Source of the DNA: a bacterium
GTDB lineage: Bacteria > Chloroflexota > Dormibacteria > Aeolococcales > Bog-877
Reading direction: 5' to 3'
Assembly (NCBI GenBank): GCA_021795235.1
Contig: JAJYPP010000031.1
Span: forward strand, 1 to 36,727
Length of the DNA stretch: 36,727 nucleotides
The notes under the pieces were generated by a model, which saw only the letters and a list, made by a program, of their open reading frames with translations, searched no databases and was not told the DNA's origin. How positions within the stretch are numbered: position 1 is the first letter of the stretch; every line of letters begins with the position of its first letter. Shown here piece by piece: positions 1 through 7,605 of the stretch. Made by a program: the position numbers and the translations under genes.

Positions 1-174
1 GAGCGCCAAAACCCAGCAAGGCTGGACCCGGAAGGCCAAAGGGCAGTAGGCGCGGTCCAGCTCCCCGATACCCGGCCATCAAGAAGGCCGCCTGATACCC
101 TCCCCGAGGTTAAATCGCAAGCTGAGATCGGACGCTGGAACTTCATCCTGTACGCCGCCGGGGTCGCGGGCTTC

Positions 175-1242
175 GTGCCCAGCTTCTATTTCGACTGGAC
201 GCCGGGCGTGGCCCTCTTCGGCAGCCTCGCGGTGGTCGGTATCGTCATCTTCGCGGCCACTCTGCTGCTCAGCTATCCCAGCGTACGCGCGCGCCATCCC
301 ATGGGCCTGTTCGTGCTCTGCGGACTGGGCTGGCTGCTGGTGACCATCGGCTTCGGCCTCACCTGGGCGCTCGATTGGCAGTTCCGGTGGTTCGACATCA
401 CCCCCAACATGCTGGCGGCGCATGTCCACGCCGGTTTGGCGGGCTGGCTGGGATGCACGCTGATGGGCGTCTCGTACAAGCTGATGGAGCTGTTCGCCTT
501 GGCCCACCGGCCCACCTGGAGGTTGGCCTATCTCATTCTCGGCCTCTGGAACGCGGCGCTCGCGGCCTTGATCCTCAGCCTGCTGCTCTGGCCGGGCGGC
601 TGGGAGGTCACCGGCTCGGCCGTGGCCCTGAGCCTGACGATGCTCCTGTTCGCGTTCGACCTGACGCGGATGTGGACCCATCGGCGGCGGCGCAGGATCT
701 CGGTGGAGCAGGGCCACATAGCCATGAGCCTGCTGTCGCTCCTGCTGGCGTGTGGGATCGGCGTCAGCCTGACGCTGCGCCACAGCGCCTCTTCCAACTG
801 GTATGTGGCCTACGGGTATGCCGCGATCGTCGGCGGGTTGGGCTTTGCGATCGCGGGCCGCTACCAGAAGATCATCCCCTTTCTCACCTGGCTGCACCGG
901 TACTCACGGGCGGCCGGCCCGACGCCCCCTCCGCTGCTGCAGGATCTGGTGGACGAGCGACTGGGGTGGGCCAGCCTGGCTCTGCTGGCAGTCGGATACG
1001 TGGCAGTACTGGTTGGGCTGCTGCAGACCTCGGTGGTGCCAGTCCAAGCTGGAGGCCTGACGTATCTGGCTGGAGTGCTGTTCGGTCTGGCTGCGTTGCG
1101 CGCCGCTCTCGTCCCCTCGAGCCGGGTGCGGCGGTCAACTTCCAGATCCTCACTTGCTCGATCCGGCCTGCCTGCGCACGTGACACCACAGGGGCCATCG
1201 GGTCCGACCGGGATGCCAGGTGAGACGACCTCCTCGAGGTGA
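175..1242 (+). CDS. Polytopic membrane protein, haem-copper oxidase subunit I / NnrS-like
   Basis: The sequence predicts about eight to nine hydrophobic helices. A His-x-His pair (H83, H85, AHVHAGLAGW) heads one helix, and a later GRYQKIIPFLTWLHRYS segment recalls small cbb3-subunit-I-like or NnrS-like membrane proteins that cluster with respiratory or NO-related genes. The family is inferred from motif style, so haem binding is unproven. GTG at 175 is the first start codon in frame inside the window. The frame is open back to base 1 without any ATG, GTG or TTG, and a hydrophobic stretch starts near 139, so the true start may lie before the window or the 5' end may be damaged. Another frame ends in TAG at 47-49 and could be the tail of an upstream gene. 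The Arg/Ser-rich tail overlaps the start of the NADH dehydrogenase gene by 23 nt, suggesting co-expression and a shared place in the respiratory chain. Confidence 0.7.
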   Translation: MPSFYFDWTPGVALFGSLAVVGIVIFAATLLLSYPSVRARHPMGLFVLCGLGWLLVTIGFGLTWALDWQFRWFDITPNMLAAHVHAGLAGWLGCTLMGVSYKLMELFALAHRPTWRLAYLILGLWNAALAALILSLLLWPGGWEVTGSAVALSLTMLLFAFDLTRMWTHRRRRRISVEQGHIAMSLLSLLLACGIGVSLTLRHSASSNWYVAYGYAAIVGGLGFAIAGRYQKIIPFLTWLHRYSRAAGPTPPPLLQDLVDERLGWASLALLAVGYVAVLVGLLQTSVVPVQAGGLTYLAGVLFGLAALRAALVPSSRVRRSTSRSSLARSGLPAHVTPQGPSGPTGMPGETTSSR

Positions 1243-2494
1243 ACGTGCAGGGCGAGTGGTCGTCATCGGGGCCGGCTTCGGAGGACTGGCCGCGGTCGCG
1301 GAGCTGGCTCGTGGCGGCATTCAGGCGACTCTGGTCGACCGCCACCAGTACACGACCTTCCAGCCCCTTCTCTACCAGGTGGCGACCGGCGGGCTGAACC
1401 TGGAGGACGTGGCCCTTCCAGTGCGGACTCTGCTGCGCCGTATGCGCCCTGCCCAGTTCGTCCAAGGCAGGGCCGTGGAAGTGAACTGGGACCGCCACAC
1501 AGTCGGGCTCGAGGCCGGCACCACCCTTGGCTTCGACCATCTGGTGCTGGCCACTGGGGCCGCCACCAACTTCTTCGGAGTGGAGGGCGCCGCTCAGCAC
1601 GCCCTGCCCCTTTACACCCTCTCCGACGCCGCCCGGTTGCGTACTCGCCTCATCTCGCATCTGGAGCTCGCCGCTGCGACCAAGGCCTCCTCGCCCCGGC
1701 TGCGCATGGTCGTGATTGGGGGAGGGGCGACCGGGGTTGAGACTGCCGGAGCGCTGGCCGAGCTGAGGGACCTGCTGGTCGGCCGGGACTATCCCGAACT
1801 CGACCGCTCCGACATCACCTTGGAGCTGCTGGAGCGTGCACCGCAACTGCTGTCCGCCTTCCATCCCACGCTCTCCCAGTACGCCCGCAAGGAGTTGGAG
1901 CGGCACCGGGTGGTGGTGCGCACGGACTGCCGGGTGCAGGCGGTGCGAGACGGCGAGATTCTGGCATCCGACACCGGCCCCCTGCCATATGACCTGCTGG
2001 TCTGGGCGGCCGGCGTGGCCGTACCAGATGAGCCCGCCTATCGCGGCCTGGCTCGCACCCCGTCGGGCCGCCTGGCGGTCACACTGACCTTGCAACCGCT
2101 GGAGCATCCCGAGGCCTTCGCCATCGGCGACCTGGCGGGAGCGAGCTCGGGGCTGGGAGCTGAGCTGCCCCAGCTGGCACAGCCCGCGATTCAGGCCGGT
2201 AGACACGTCGCCCGCCAGCTGGTCCGGATCTCCGCTGGGCTGCCGGCGCAGTCGTTCCCATATCACGACCCCGGCACCATGGCCACGATCGGCAGGCGCT
2301 CTGCGGTGGCTCAGCTCCGAGCCGGCATCCGGCTTACCGGCACCATCGCCTGGATGGCATGGCTGGGCCTCCATCTGGTGGAACTGTTGGGCGGGCGCAA
2401 CCGCCTCTCGGTGCTGCTCAACTGGACCTGGCGCTACCTGGCATGGCGGCGACCCGGTCTCATCCCCGGGCCAGAGGCCGAGAGTGATCCGTAG
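1220..2494 (+). CDS. ndh: Type II NADH dehydrogenase (NDH-2), FAD-dependent
   Basis: A 424-residue pyridine nucleotide-disulfide oxidoreductase of NDH-2 type, expected to pass electrons from NADH to membrane quinone without pumping protons. It shows an N-terminal FAD Rossmann motif (VVVIGAGFGGLAAVAEL, about residues 13-29), a second dinucleotide motif for NADH (VVIGGGATGVETAG, about 165-180), and the late FAD motif AIGDLAGA. A C-terminal hydrophobic and aromatic segment (AWLGLHLVELLGG... LLNWTWRYL) is typical of the membrane anchor in this family. Length is normal. The GTG start lies inside the end of the upstream membrane-protein gene. The stop sits in a short hairpin shared with the convergent operon. 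Other FAD oxidoreductases such as SQR are less likely, because the SQR cysteines are absent and the C-terminus is NDH-2-like. Confidence 0.9.
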   Translation: MRRPPRGERAGRVVVIGAGFGGLAAVAELARGGIQATLVDRHQYTTFQPLLYQVATGGLNLEDVALPVRTLLRRMRPAQFVQGRAVEVNWDRHTVGLEAGTTLGFDHLVLATGAATNFFGVEGAAQHALPLYTLSDAARLRTRLISHLELAAATKASSPRLRMVVIGGGATGVETAGALAELRDLLVGRDYPELDRSDITLELLERAPQLLSAFHPTLSQYARKELERHRVVVRTDCRVQAVRDGEILASDTGPLPYDLLVWAAGVAVPDEPAYRGLARTPSGRLAVTLTLQPLEHPEAFAIGDLAGASSGLGAELPQLAQPAIQAGRHVARQLVRISAGLPAQSFPYHDPGTMATIGRRSAVAQLRAGIRLTGTIAWMAWLGLHLVELLGGRNRLSVLLNWTWRYLAWRRPGLIPGPEAESDP

Positions 2495-2508
2495 CCGGCC
2501 TTCCGGCT
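2493..2508. terminator. Hairpin between convergent genes, possible bidirectional terminator
   Basis: A perfect 6-bp stem AGCCGG/CCGGCT with loop CCTT covers the stop codon of the NADH dehydrogenase gene and touches that of the convergent CopD-like gene, which are only 13 nt apart. There is no clear T tract, so terminator function is inferred from position. Confidence 0.4.
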
Positions 2509-3008
2509 CACGGTCCAGGAAGAACCGCCAGGGCCGCTCCCAGTCCCACGATCGCGATCGAGATCAGCAGGGTGGCCACGGCCATGGCTCGCACACCACG
2601 CCGGCGAAGCCGTCGGGCTGCCATTCCGTGCAGTCCCGCCAGGCTGAAGACCACGACCACCAGGGCGACCTTGACCAGAAGGACCCTCCCGAAGGGAGTG
2701 CTGGTCAGGTTGTCGGGCCGGACCCCGTCCAACCAGGCAAGTGTGAGTCCCGTCACCACCAGGACGGGGAGCAGGACCCAGTTGGTGATGGCGGCAAACC
2801 GTCGGCCGGTGGCGGTAGCCAGTTCCCGCACTAGCTGGGGAGAAGCCCCCCTTCGCAGCAGCGGCAGCACCACGACCACCAGCATCAGCTGACCTCCAAC
2901 CCAGAACGTGGCGGCCAGGACATGCACGAAGATCAGCAGCGACCAGAACAGAGCACTCATGACGTCTGCGGCTGGGGCGAACCGCCAAGAGCGCGGGTCC
3001 TGGGACAC
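2508..3008 (-). CDS. CopD-like integral membrane protein
   Basis: A protein of about 166 residues with four hydrophobic segments: LFWSLLIFVHVLAATFWVGGQLM, ITNWVLLPVLVVTGLTLAW, VLLVKVALVVVVFSLAGLHG and a C-terminal VATLLISIAIVGLGAALAVL. The H-x-x-x-x-x-FWVGG and LLVKVALV patterns match the CopD/DUF2269-like fold, often linked to copper or haem-linked redox functions. GTG at 3008 is preferred because GAGGTG lies nine bases upstream; TTG at 3014 and ATG at 2960 are alternatives. It is the last gene of the minus-strand operon, starting about 10 nt after the preceding stop. Metal transport cannot be shown from sequence. Confidence 0.7.
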   Translation of the reverse strand: MSQDPRSWRFAPAADVMSALFWSLLIFVHVLAATFWVGGQLMLVVVVLPLLRRGASPQLVRELATATGRRFAAITNWVLLPVLVVTGLTLAWLDGVRPDNLTSTPFGRVLLVKVALVVVVFSLAGLHGMAARRLRRRGVRAMAVATLLISIAIVGLGAALAVLPGP

Positions 3009-3017
3009 CGCCAACTC

Positions 3018-3608
3018 TCACCTCGCCAGCAGTTCCTCCATCTGAGAGAGTAGCCTGCGGCATCCTGCGGAGTCGGGGGGCAGTTCACCGAGGATAGCGA
3101 TCGACGCTTGGTCCAGGCCCAGCTCCCACGAGGCTCGCAGCGTTCCGGATCGCCGGTCGTTGAAGCTGACCGTCATCGTGAACGGAGTGCGGAGAGCCTC
3201 GAGCTGCCGGGCAAGTCGCCGGATGGCAGCCACCTCGATGGCCTGAAACTGCACGGTCAGCTCCTTGTCGGAGCTGACCAGAAAACCTTCCAGTCCTCCT
3301 GTTGGGATCGCTGGGAGGAGGTAGCGGAGCATGATGTGCACCAGTGTCGATGCCTGGGAGGAGACCAGGCTCCGGTGGATATCTTCCCAGGCCGTCCCCT
3401 GCGAGGATAGGAGCAGCGCCTGCATCAGGGACTCCCCCTCGGCCGGTTGCAGTGGACCGCAGCGCGCGGTCACGCTGATGCGCTCCGGAGCGGCCGTGCC
3501 GCTCGCTCGAGGCCAATCCCCTGCTCTCCTCGATTGAGGACCTGGTTGGGCTGGCCAGCCGCCTTGGGAGTCCACCCGCAGTGTGCGGACCCCCTGACTG
3601 ATCGCCAT
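3018..3608 (-). CDS. Hypothetical protein, coupled to ferredoxin gene
   Basis: I do not recognise the family. The ATG overlaps the ferredoxin stop codon (TGATG), which favours this 196-residue start; the first 60 residues are Arg/Gly/Pro-rich and look disordered. An internal ATG at 3425 would give a 135-residue protein containing all the well-structured part. That part alternates helices and strands (residues about 62-196) with no signal peptide, no membrane helix and few cysteines. Its place between a ferredoxin and a CopD-like protein suggests an accessory role in the same redox module. Confidence 0.6.
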   Translation of the reverse strand: MAISQGVRTLRVDSQGGWPAQPGPQSRRAGDWPRASGTAAPERISVTARCGPLQPAEGESLMQALLLSSQGTAWEDIHRSLVSSQASTLVHIMLRYLLPAIPTGGLEGFLVSSDKELTVQFQAIEVAAIRRLARQLEALRTPFTMTVSFNDRRSGTLRASWELGLDQASIAILGELPPDSAGCRRLLSQMEELLAR

Positions 3609-3907
3609 CAGGCTTCCTGGGGCACCAGCGGCTTGAGGGCGTCGACCCGCTGGCGAGCAGCCTCCGGGTCCTCGAAGTACTGGCCGTTGATCGCCGTGTA
3701 CTCCTGCCACTCCGCAGGGAGGTCCTCCTCGGCATAGATGGCGTCGACCGGGCAGGGGTCGACACAGGCCCCGCAGTCGATGCACTCCACCGGGTTGATG
3801 TAGAGCATTCGGTCCTCGTCGGTGCCGATGATGCAGTCCACCGGGCACACCTCGACACAGGACTTGTCCTTGACGTCGATGCAGGTCTCGCCGATCACAT
3901 AGGTCAT
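3608..3907 (-). CDS. fdxA: Seven-iron (3Fe-4S/4Fe-4S) ferredoxin
   Basis: A 99-residue soluble ferredoxin. The N-terminal cluster motif is C9-x7-C17-x3-C21-P, the seven-iron arrangement in which one cysteine of the usual CxxCxxC is missing. It is followed by a complete CIDCGACVDPCP motif for a 4Fe-4S centre. Acidic residues and a C-terminal extension (about 60-99) match FdxA-type ferredoxins of actinobacteria and related groups. AAGGAG lies about eight bases before the ATG. It is encoded next to a Rieske protein in the same operon. Its redox partner is not shown here. Confidence 0.93.
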   Translation of the reverse strand: MTYVIGETCIDVKDKSCVEVCPVDCIIGTDEDRMLYINPVECIDCGACVDPCPVDAIYAEEDLPAEWQEYTAINGQYFEDPEAARQRVDALKPLVPQEA

Positions 3908-3962
3908 TGCCAGCTCTCCTTAACAAGGCGTCCCCGGCGCCACTTGTGCCCAGTTCATCGCC

Positions 3963-4277
3963 TCACCCGTCATCCACCTCCACCAGCACATCCCCACCCT
4001 CTACCGTGACCCGGTGGGTGCGCACCGGCAGCACCGCTGGCAGATTGAGCATGTCCCCGGTGGTGAGATCGAAGCGGGATCCATGGCAGGGGCACTCGAC
4101 CGCGTGGTCGTCCAGGTCACCCTGGCTGAGCGAACAATCCTCGTGGGTGCAGGTGTCGTCGATGGCGAACCATGCCCCGTCCCTCGTGTGGGCGAGGCAG
4201 ACGACCAGCTCCCCCACGACGATGCGGCGAAGCCCGGGCACCGGGAGCTCCGCCTGGTGCAGCAATGCGCTGGCCAC
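3963..4277 (-). CDS. Rieske-type [2Fe-2S] ferredoxin
   Basis: A 104-residue soluble Rieske protein. Cluster ligands are CTH (first Cys/His pair) and CPCHG (second pair), about 18 residues apart. The TGDMLNLPAVLPVRTHRV segment following the second box is typical of BphF/NirD-like small Rieske ferredoxins. No membrane anchor is visible. The GTG at 4277 starts one base after the stop of the small helical gene upstream (TAG-A-GTG), so translation is probably coupled. A longer frame reaching 4454 is discarded because it overlaps that gene with junk composition. It probably acts as an electron carrier or Fe-S sensor in the operon. Confidence 0.88.
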   Translation of the reverse strand: MASALLHQAELPVPGLRRIVVGELVVCLAHTRDGAWFAIDDTCTHEDCSLSQGDLDDHAVECPCHGSRFDLTTGDMLNLPAVLPVRTHRVTVEGGDVLVEVDDG

Positions 4278-4278
4278 T

Positions 4279-4512
4279 CTACCTGTCCACTTCCTGGGCC
4301 GCGAGTCCGGCTGCACGACCGGGCCTGTCCGGTGGCGCGCAGGTGAGGTGGTGCAGGGTGCCGGTGAAGCGCTCGGCCAGCGCGGGGTCCCGCTTCTCCA
4401 GGGCCGCGTATGCCTGGGCGGCGAGCTGGCAGGCCCGCTCGGTCCGCCCGGCATCCCCCAGCTCGCGCAGGGCCTTGTCCAGGAGCCGGGCCAGCTCGCT
4501 CTCTTCCGGCAT
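4279..4512 (-). CDS. Small helical protein, unknown
   Basis: A 77-codon gene whose ATG overlaps the stop of the OsmC-DUF2249 gene (TGATG), which settles the start. The product is charged and helical (ESELARLLDKALRELG... ACQLAAQAYAALEKRDPALAERF), resembling one or two TPR-like helical hairpins. There is one cysteine in the helical part and one near the end (LTCAPP). No family is recognised. Overlapping genes on both sides (OsmC-DUF2249 and Rieske) suggest a co-translated accessory subunit. Confidence 0.65.
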   Translation of the reverse strand: MPEESELARLLDKALRELGDAGRTERACQLAAQAYAALEKRDPALAERFTGTLHHLTCAPPDRPGRAAGLAAQEVDR

Positions 4513-5180
4513 CAGGCCTGGCGCTCGATCTTGACCTTCCACGTCTTGGGGCCCTGCTCCAGATAGTCCCAGGTGAAGGCGTCCCCGCGGGTTGCCTCCA
4601 TCTGGTAGCGGAGAGGAAGCGGATCGTGGTCGTTGACCAGGGTCACCGCCCGCCCGGCCTCGAGCTGGTCCAGGGTGGAGAAGATGAGCTGGTGGCGCTG
4701 AGCGGGAGGCAATGACCGGACGTCCAGCTCCCCCCTCACCTCAGCACCTGGTTCGACGGTCACCGGACCCACATCGTAGGCGACATCGCCGCGCAGGTGG
4801 CGGCCGATGAAACAGCGCTCCCGGGCCAGTTCAGCGGTGCGCTGGTACTCCTCGGTCCGACCGGGATCGCCGCCCAGGACGTTGGGGGTCGCCAGCAGGC
4901 GGGATATCCGCGTGGGCTGTCCGGCGACGGTCTCACGCATCTTCACTTGGACTCGCTCCCAGGGCAGGCCGCCCCGGGAGAGCAGCGAGCTGAACGTCCC
5001 CGTGTAACAGGTCGCGACCGCGCTCGCCAGCAGCTCCTCGGGGCTGCTCCCCTCGCCCCGGCCACCCATTCCGGCCGGCACCGACCAGGCCAGAACTTGG
5101 TCCCCGGTCTCAACCGTGCCCACGGCTTCGCGGCCGCCGCCACTCCACCTGGTCATCACCTCAAATGTCAGATCTTCCAT
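4512..5180 (-). CDS. OsmC-family peroxiredoxin fused to DUF2249 domain
   Basis: A 222-residue two-domain protein. Residues 1-135 are OsmC/Ohr-like, with the SSPEELLASAVATCYTG helix carrying the first active-site cysteine (C58) and a second in RERCFIGRHL (C123). Residues about 140-222 form a DUF2249 domain (LDVRSLPPAQRHQLIFSTLDQL, LVNDHDPLPLRYQ, W-x-K-x-x-I). OsmC proteins reduce organic or lipid hydroperoxides with thiols, while DUF2249 domains recur beside hemerythrins and denitrification genes. ATG 5180 follows a strong GAGGAGG. The fusion joins a thiol peroxidase to a domain that also occurs alone at 6115-6351, implying a shared function. Confidence 0.88.
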   Translation of the reverse strand: MEDLTFEVMTRWSGGGREAVGTVETGDQVLAWSVPAGMGGRGEGSSPEELLASAVATCYTGTFSSLLSRGGLPWERVQVKMRETVAGQPTRISRLLATPNVLGGDPGRTEEYQRTAELARERCFIGRHLRGDVAYDVGPVTVEPGAEVRGELDVRSLPPAQRHQLIFSTLDQLEAGRAVTLVNDHDPLPLRYQMEATRGDAFTWDYLEQGPKTWKVKIERQA

Positions 5181-5249
5181 TCGGCTCCTCCTCAGGTCCC
5201 AACAGTTGTCTCGTCCAGTCACCCGCGGTTGTGTCTATCGGCCCTACGT

Positions 5250-6122
5250 TCACCCTTCCTCGGTCTCGTGACCGCCCCGCAAGGCGGCGACCAGGGCTTG
5301 CCTCTCGGCTGCGCCCAGCCGGCCCAGGTGAGGCAGGTAGTCCTCCTCCTCCTTGTCGAAATGCAGGCCCACCACGGCGGACAGCGCCTGAAGCAGACGT
5401 TTGGCGTCTTCCCGGTTCATTCCTTCACTGGGGACCATGGCGGTCTGCTCGAGGTCGGAGGTCAGCTTCTCTATCCGCCTGTGGTCGAGCGCCATCGAGT
5501 TCGTGGCGCCGCCCCGCGCCCGCAGCACCCTCTCCACGGCCGGGTAGACCAGGCGCTCCTCGGCGGCGGCGTGGGGCAGCAGCTCACCTTGCAGGAACCC
5601 GATCGTTGTCTCGACCTCCGTCCTCAGCTGATCGGCGTCGAGCGCTCCCGCGGCTCCCGCCAGGCGGCTCAGATCGGCGACGCCAGTCATCAGCCCCCGG
5701 TGCTCGGCGCGGATCACGTCGGCCGGATCGTCGGCTGTGGGCTCCTCTGGCCAGGCCCCCCCATTGAAGGTGCGATGATCGTCGGGGCCGGGAGGTGGAG
5801 TGACCACCCCCAGGGCCAGCAGCCTGCCGTCCAGGCACCGTAGACCCCTAACAACACCGGCTCGAACCACCGCCAGGTCGCCGGCCCTGACCGGTCGGAT
5901 CCGGTCGTCTGCCAGAAGCTGTCCCATCCCTTCCAGGATGGCCAGTACCAGATCGGCCTCCGGGCGATGCGGCGGGAGCTCCCGGCCAGGCTCGAGATCG
6001 ATGAGAAGCACCCGAACCTGCGCTGTCTGGAGGATGGTCCGGGCCGGCCCAGGTGCGGGCTCCGCCGAGGCCAACTCACTTGCCCTGGCCGCCAGTGCGC
6101 GATCGGTGATGCTCTCAGTCAC
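5250..6122 (-). CDS. Cupin domain fused to hemerythrin (HHE) domain
   Basis: A 290-residue fusion. Residues about 25-115 form a small cupin barrel (VLLIDLEPGRELPPHRPEAD... GDLAVVRAGV). Residues about 135-285 form a hemerythrin HHE bundle with spaced His and carboxylate ligands: H in AEHRGLM, H in LPHAAAEERLVYP, DH in MALDHRR and HFDKEEEDYLPH. HHE domains bind a di-iron centre and sense or bind O2 or NO, or repair Fe-S clusters (YtfE-type). The GTG start overlaps the end of the DUF2249 gene by 8 nt. A gap of about 70 nt separates it from the OsmC gene. The role is probably NO/O2 handling; the small-ligand specificity of the cupin is unknown. Confidence 0.88.
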   Translation of the reverse strand: MTESITDRALAARASELASAEPAPGPARTILQTAQVRVLLIDLEPGRELPPHRPEADLVLAILEGMGQLLADDRIRPVRAGDLAVVRAGVVRGLRCLDGRLLALGVVTPPPGPDDHRTFNGGAWPEEPTADDPADVIRAEHRGLMTGVADLSRLAGAAGALDADQLRTEVETTIGFLQGELLPHAAAEERLVYPAVERVLRARGGATNSMALDHRRIEKLTSDLEQTAMVPSEGMNREDAKRLLQALSAVVGLHFDKEEEDYLPHLGRLGAAERQALVAALRGGHETEEG

Positions 6123-6351
6123 CGGCCTGCCCTCCGCTGCCAGTGAAGATCACGCGGTAGTCGCCACCGCCGAGGTCCTCCGTGCGGTGTCCGTAGCCGC
6201 GCGCCGCGAGCACCGTGTATAGCGGGACCGGTTCAAGAGGGGCTATGAGCTCCAAGGACTCGGCAGGGCCCAACCGGGAGACCGCTTCCATGATCGCCGC
6301 GAAGGGGTCTTCTCCTTGAGCCATCAACTGGCGCACATCCAGTAGTGCCAT
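6115..6351 (-). CDS. Stand-alone DUF2249 protein
   Basis: A 78-residue single-domain protein with the DUF2249 pattern: LDVRQL near the N-terminus, a helix, LELIAPLEPVPLYTVLAARGYGHRTEDLGGGDYRVIF. The fold is TusA/SirA-like, but the TusA cysteine is absent. It overlaps the cupin-HHE gene by 8 nt and follows the MIP18 gene by 10 nt. Compared with the DUF2249 domain fused to OsmC at 4512-5180, it keeps the strand-loop PLPLRY/PVPLYT region. Biochemical function is not established for the family; genomic linkage to hemerythrin and NO metabolism is known. Confidence 0.85.
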   Translation of the reverse strand: MALLDVRQLMAQGEDPFAAIMEAVSRLGPAESLELIAPLEPVPLYTVLAARGYGHRTEDLGGGDYRVIFTGSGGQAGD

Positions 6352-6360
6352 CTCCTTGAT

Positions 6361-6696
6361 TCACTGCCAGCCAAGCGCTCGCTTGGCCTCGTCGCTCATC
6401 ATCTCGGGTTCCCACCGTGGCTCCCACACCAGCTCCACCTGGACCTCCTTTACGCCTGGAATGGTCTCCAGGCTGAACCGCACCTGATCAGGGATGCTCC
6501 CTCCCATGGGACATCCCGGGGTGGTCAGCGTCATAGCCACGGTCAGCGCACCACCCTCCGATCGGAGCGTGTACACCAGGCCCAGGTTCACTAGGTCGAT
6601 GCCCAGCTCGGGGTCGTACACCTCGCGGAGCCGCGCCCAGGACTCCTGTTCGATGCCGTGGTCGCTCAGCATCTGCAGCCCCGCGGCGGCGGTCAT
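6361..6696 (-). CDS. MIP18/DUF59-family metal-sulfur cluster assembly factor (SufT/PaaD-like)
   Basis: A 111-residue protein with the family signature DPELGIDLVNLGLVY (about 28-42) and the TTPGCPMGG loop carrying the conserved cysteine, then a helix (IPDQVRFSLETIPGVKEVQVELVWEP). Such proteins assist Fe-S cluster maturation (SufT, Cia2/MIP18) or metal loading of oxygenases (PaaD). Its ATG overlaps the stop of the regulator gene (ATGA). Location next to a Cys-containing regulator and upstream of ferredoxin and Rieske genes supports a role in maturing the Fe-S proteins of this operon. Confidence 0.9.
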   Translation of the reverse strand: MTAAAGLQMLSDHGIEQESWARLREVYDPELGIDLVNLGLVYTLRSEGGALTVAMTLTTPGCPMGGSIPDQVRFSLETIPGVKEVQVELVWEPRWEPEMMSDEAKRALGWQ

Positions 6697-7388
6697 CCCG
6701 GCACCTCGGCCGGGACTTGGCCCTGAGGTTGCAAGTGCGCGATGCAGAGCGACGGCTCCACCAATGGGTCCAGGCCTGCGGCCAAGAGCGGCACCTCAGC
6801 CTCGGCCAGGGCGCCTCGCAACAGGCCCAAGTGCGCTGAGCAAATGAGCTGCCGGTTGCGCTTCGCCACTTCCAGGAATGGGCAGGAGTGGAGGAGGAGC
6901 CGGGTCTCGTGGGGGCCCTCCACCGCCTCCGGGCTGAAGCCGAGCTCGGAGAGCATGCGCACCACCCGGTCGAGCCCTCCCAGCTGCCCCTCGTTGGCTG
7001 GCCCGGCCAGCTCTGAGCCCCAGGTGGTGCCGATCGCCAGTCCGAGCTGGTCGGGGTCTTGGACACTGGTCTGCAGGTACCCGGCCAGGACCTCAGCCAG
7101 CATCCGGTAGCCCACTTCCGGACCCGACTCCACTGCTGCGTCGGCGTGCCAGACCCGGCGCGGGCGCCCGCGCCGGGGACGATGCTCGAAACCTGTCGAC
7201 ACCAGCCCCGTCTTGGCCAGCACATCGAGGTGGAACCTCACGGTGTTGACGTGGAGGCCGGTCGCCTCCGCCAGCTCCCGTGCGTCGAGGGGGCGGTTGG
7301 ACGCTTGGAGCCGGGTCAGCAGGGCCACCCGCGTCCAGCCCGCCAGAGCCCGATGAGCCTCCATCGTCCGGTCCCTAGCCGTGGTCAC
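6693..7388 (-). CDS. Winged-helix regulator with SufR-like cysteine triad
   Basis: A 231-residue regulator. Residues about 15-70 form an ArsR/DeoR-like winged helix (LDARELAEATGLHVNTVRFHLDVLAKTGLV), followed by a basic wing (EHRPRRGRPRR). The C-terminal part carries three cysteines, C169 (LLHSCPFLEVA), C183 (LICSAHLGLL) and C215 (PSLCIAHL), in a context resembling SufR-type regulators that bind an Fe-S cluster. The GTG at 7388 lies 6 nt after a TATAAT, suggesting a leaderless message; ATG 7364 is an alternative. As first gene of a ten-gene operon it probably autoregulates. Cluster binding is inferred. Confidence 0.85.
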   Translation of the reverse strand: MTTARDRTMEAHRALAGWTRVALLTRLQASNRPLDARELAEATGLHVNTVRFHLDVLAKTGLVSTGFEHRPRRGRPRRVWHADAAVESGPEVGYRMLAEVLAGYLQTSVQDPDQLGLAIGTTWGSELAGPANEGQLGGLDRVVRMLSELGFSPEAVEGPHETRLLLHSCPFLEVAKRNRQLICSAHLGLLRGALAEAEVPLLAAGLDPLVEPSLCIAHLQPQGQVPAEVPG

Positions 7389-7394
7389 CTCGCG

Positions 7395-7400
7395 ATTATA
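7395..7400 (-). promoter_or_regulatory. Promoter -10 for the redox operon, leaderless start
   Basis: On the minus strand TATAAT ends 6 nt before the GTG at 7388, so the transcript would begin at or next to the start codon. No strong -35 is visible. This is the only good promoter seen for the 2508-7388 operon. Confidence 0.6.
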
Positions 7401-7605
7401 TACCAGGGCACTAGTCCAAAAAGGCGTGACAGCCGGAGGCCGTCCTCCGCTCTATTGGTTAGGTTCCAATCAGGTGGCCTCTCGTGCTGGCACCACCAAG
7501 TCTCATCGACAGGTGCTTGGCAGCGCCGGCAGCGGGCGAGGCGGAGTCGTCAGCCGGACAAGAAGAAACGGCCACCGTCCCTGGTCCAATCCGAAGCGCT
7601 CGGAC

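Noticed and set aside
884..2374. Long minus-strand ORF of 496 residues opposite the NADH dehydrogenase gene
   Set aside because: It is antisense to a clear enzyme gene, its translation is Gln/Gly/His-rich with no family motif, and long shadow frames are expected at this GC content.
4797..5843. Plus-strand ORF of 348 residues across the OsmC and cupin-HHE genes
   Set aside because: It spans two well-supported minus-strand genes and their gap, with low-information translation.
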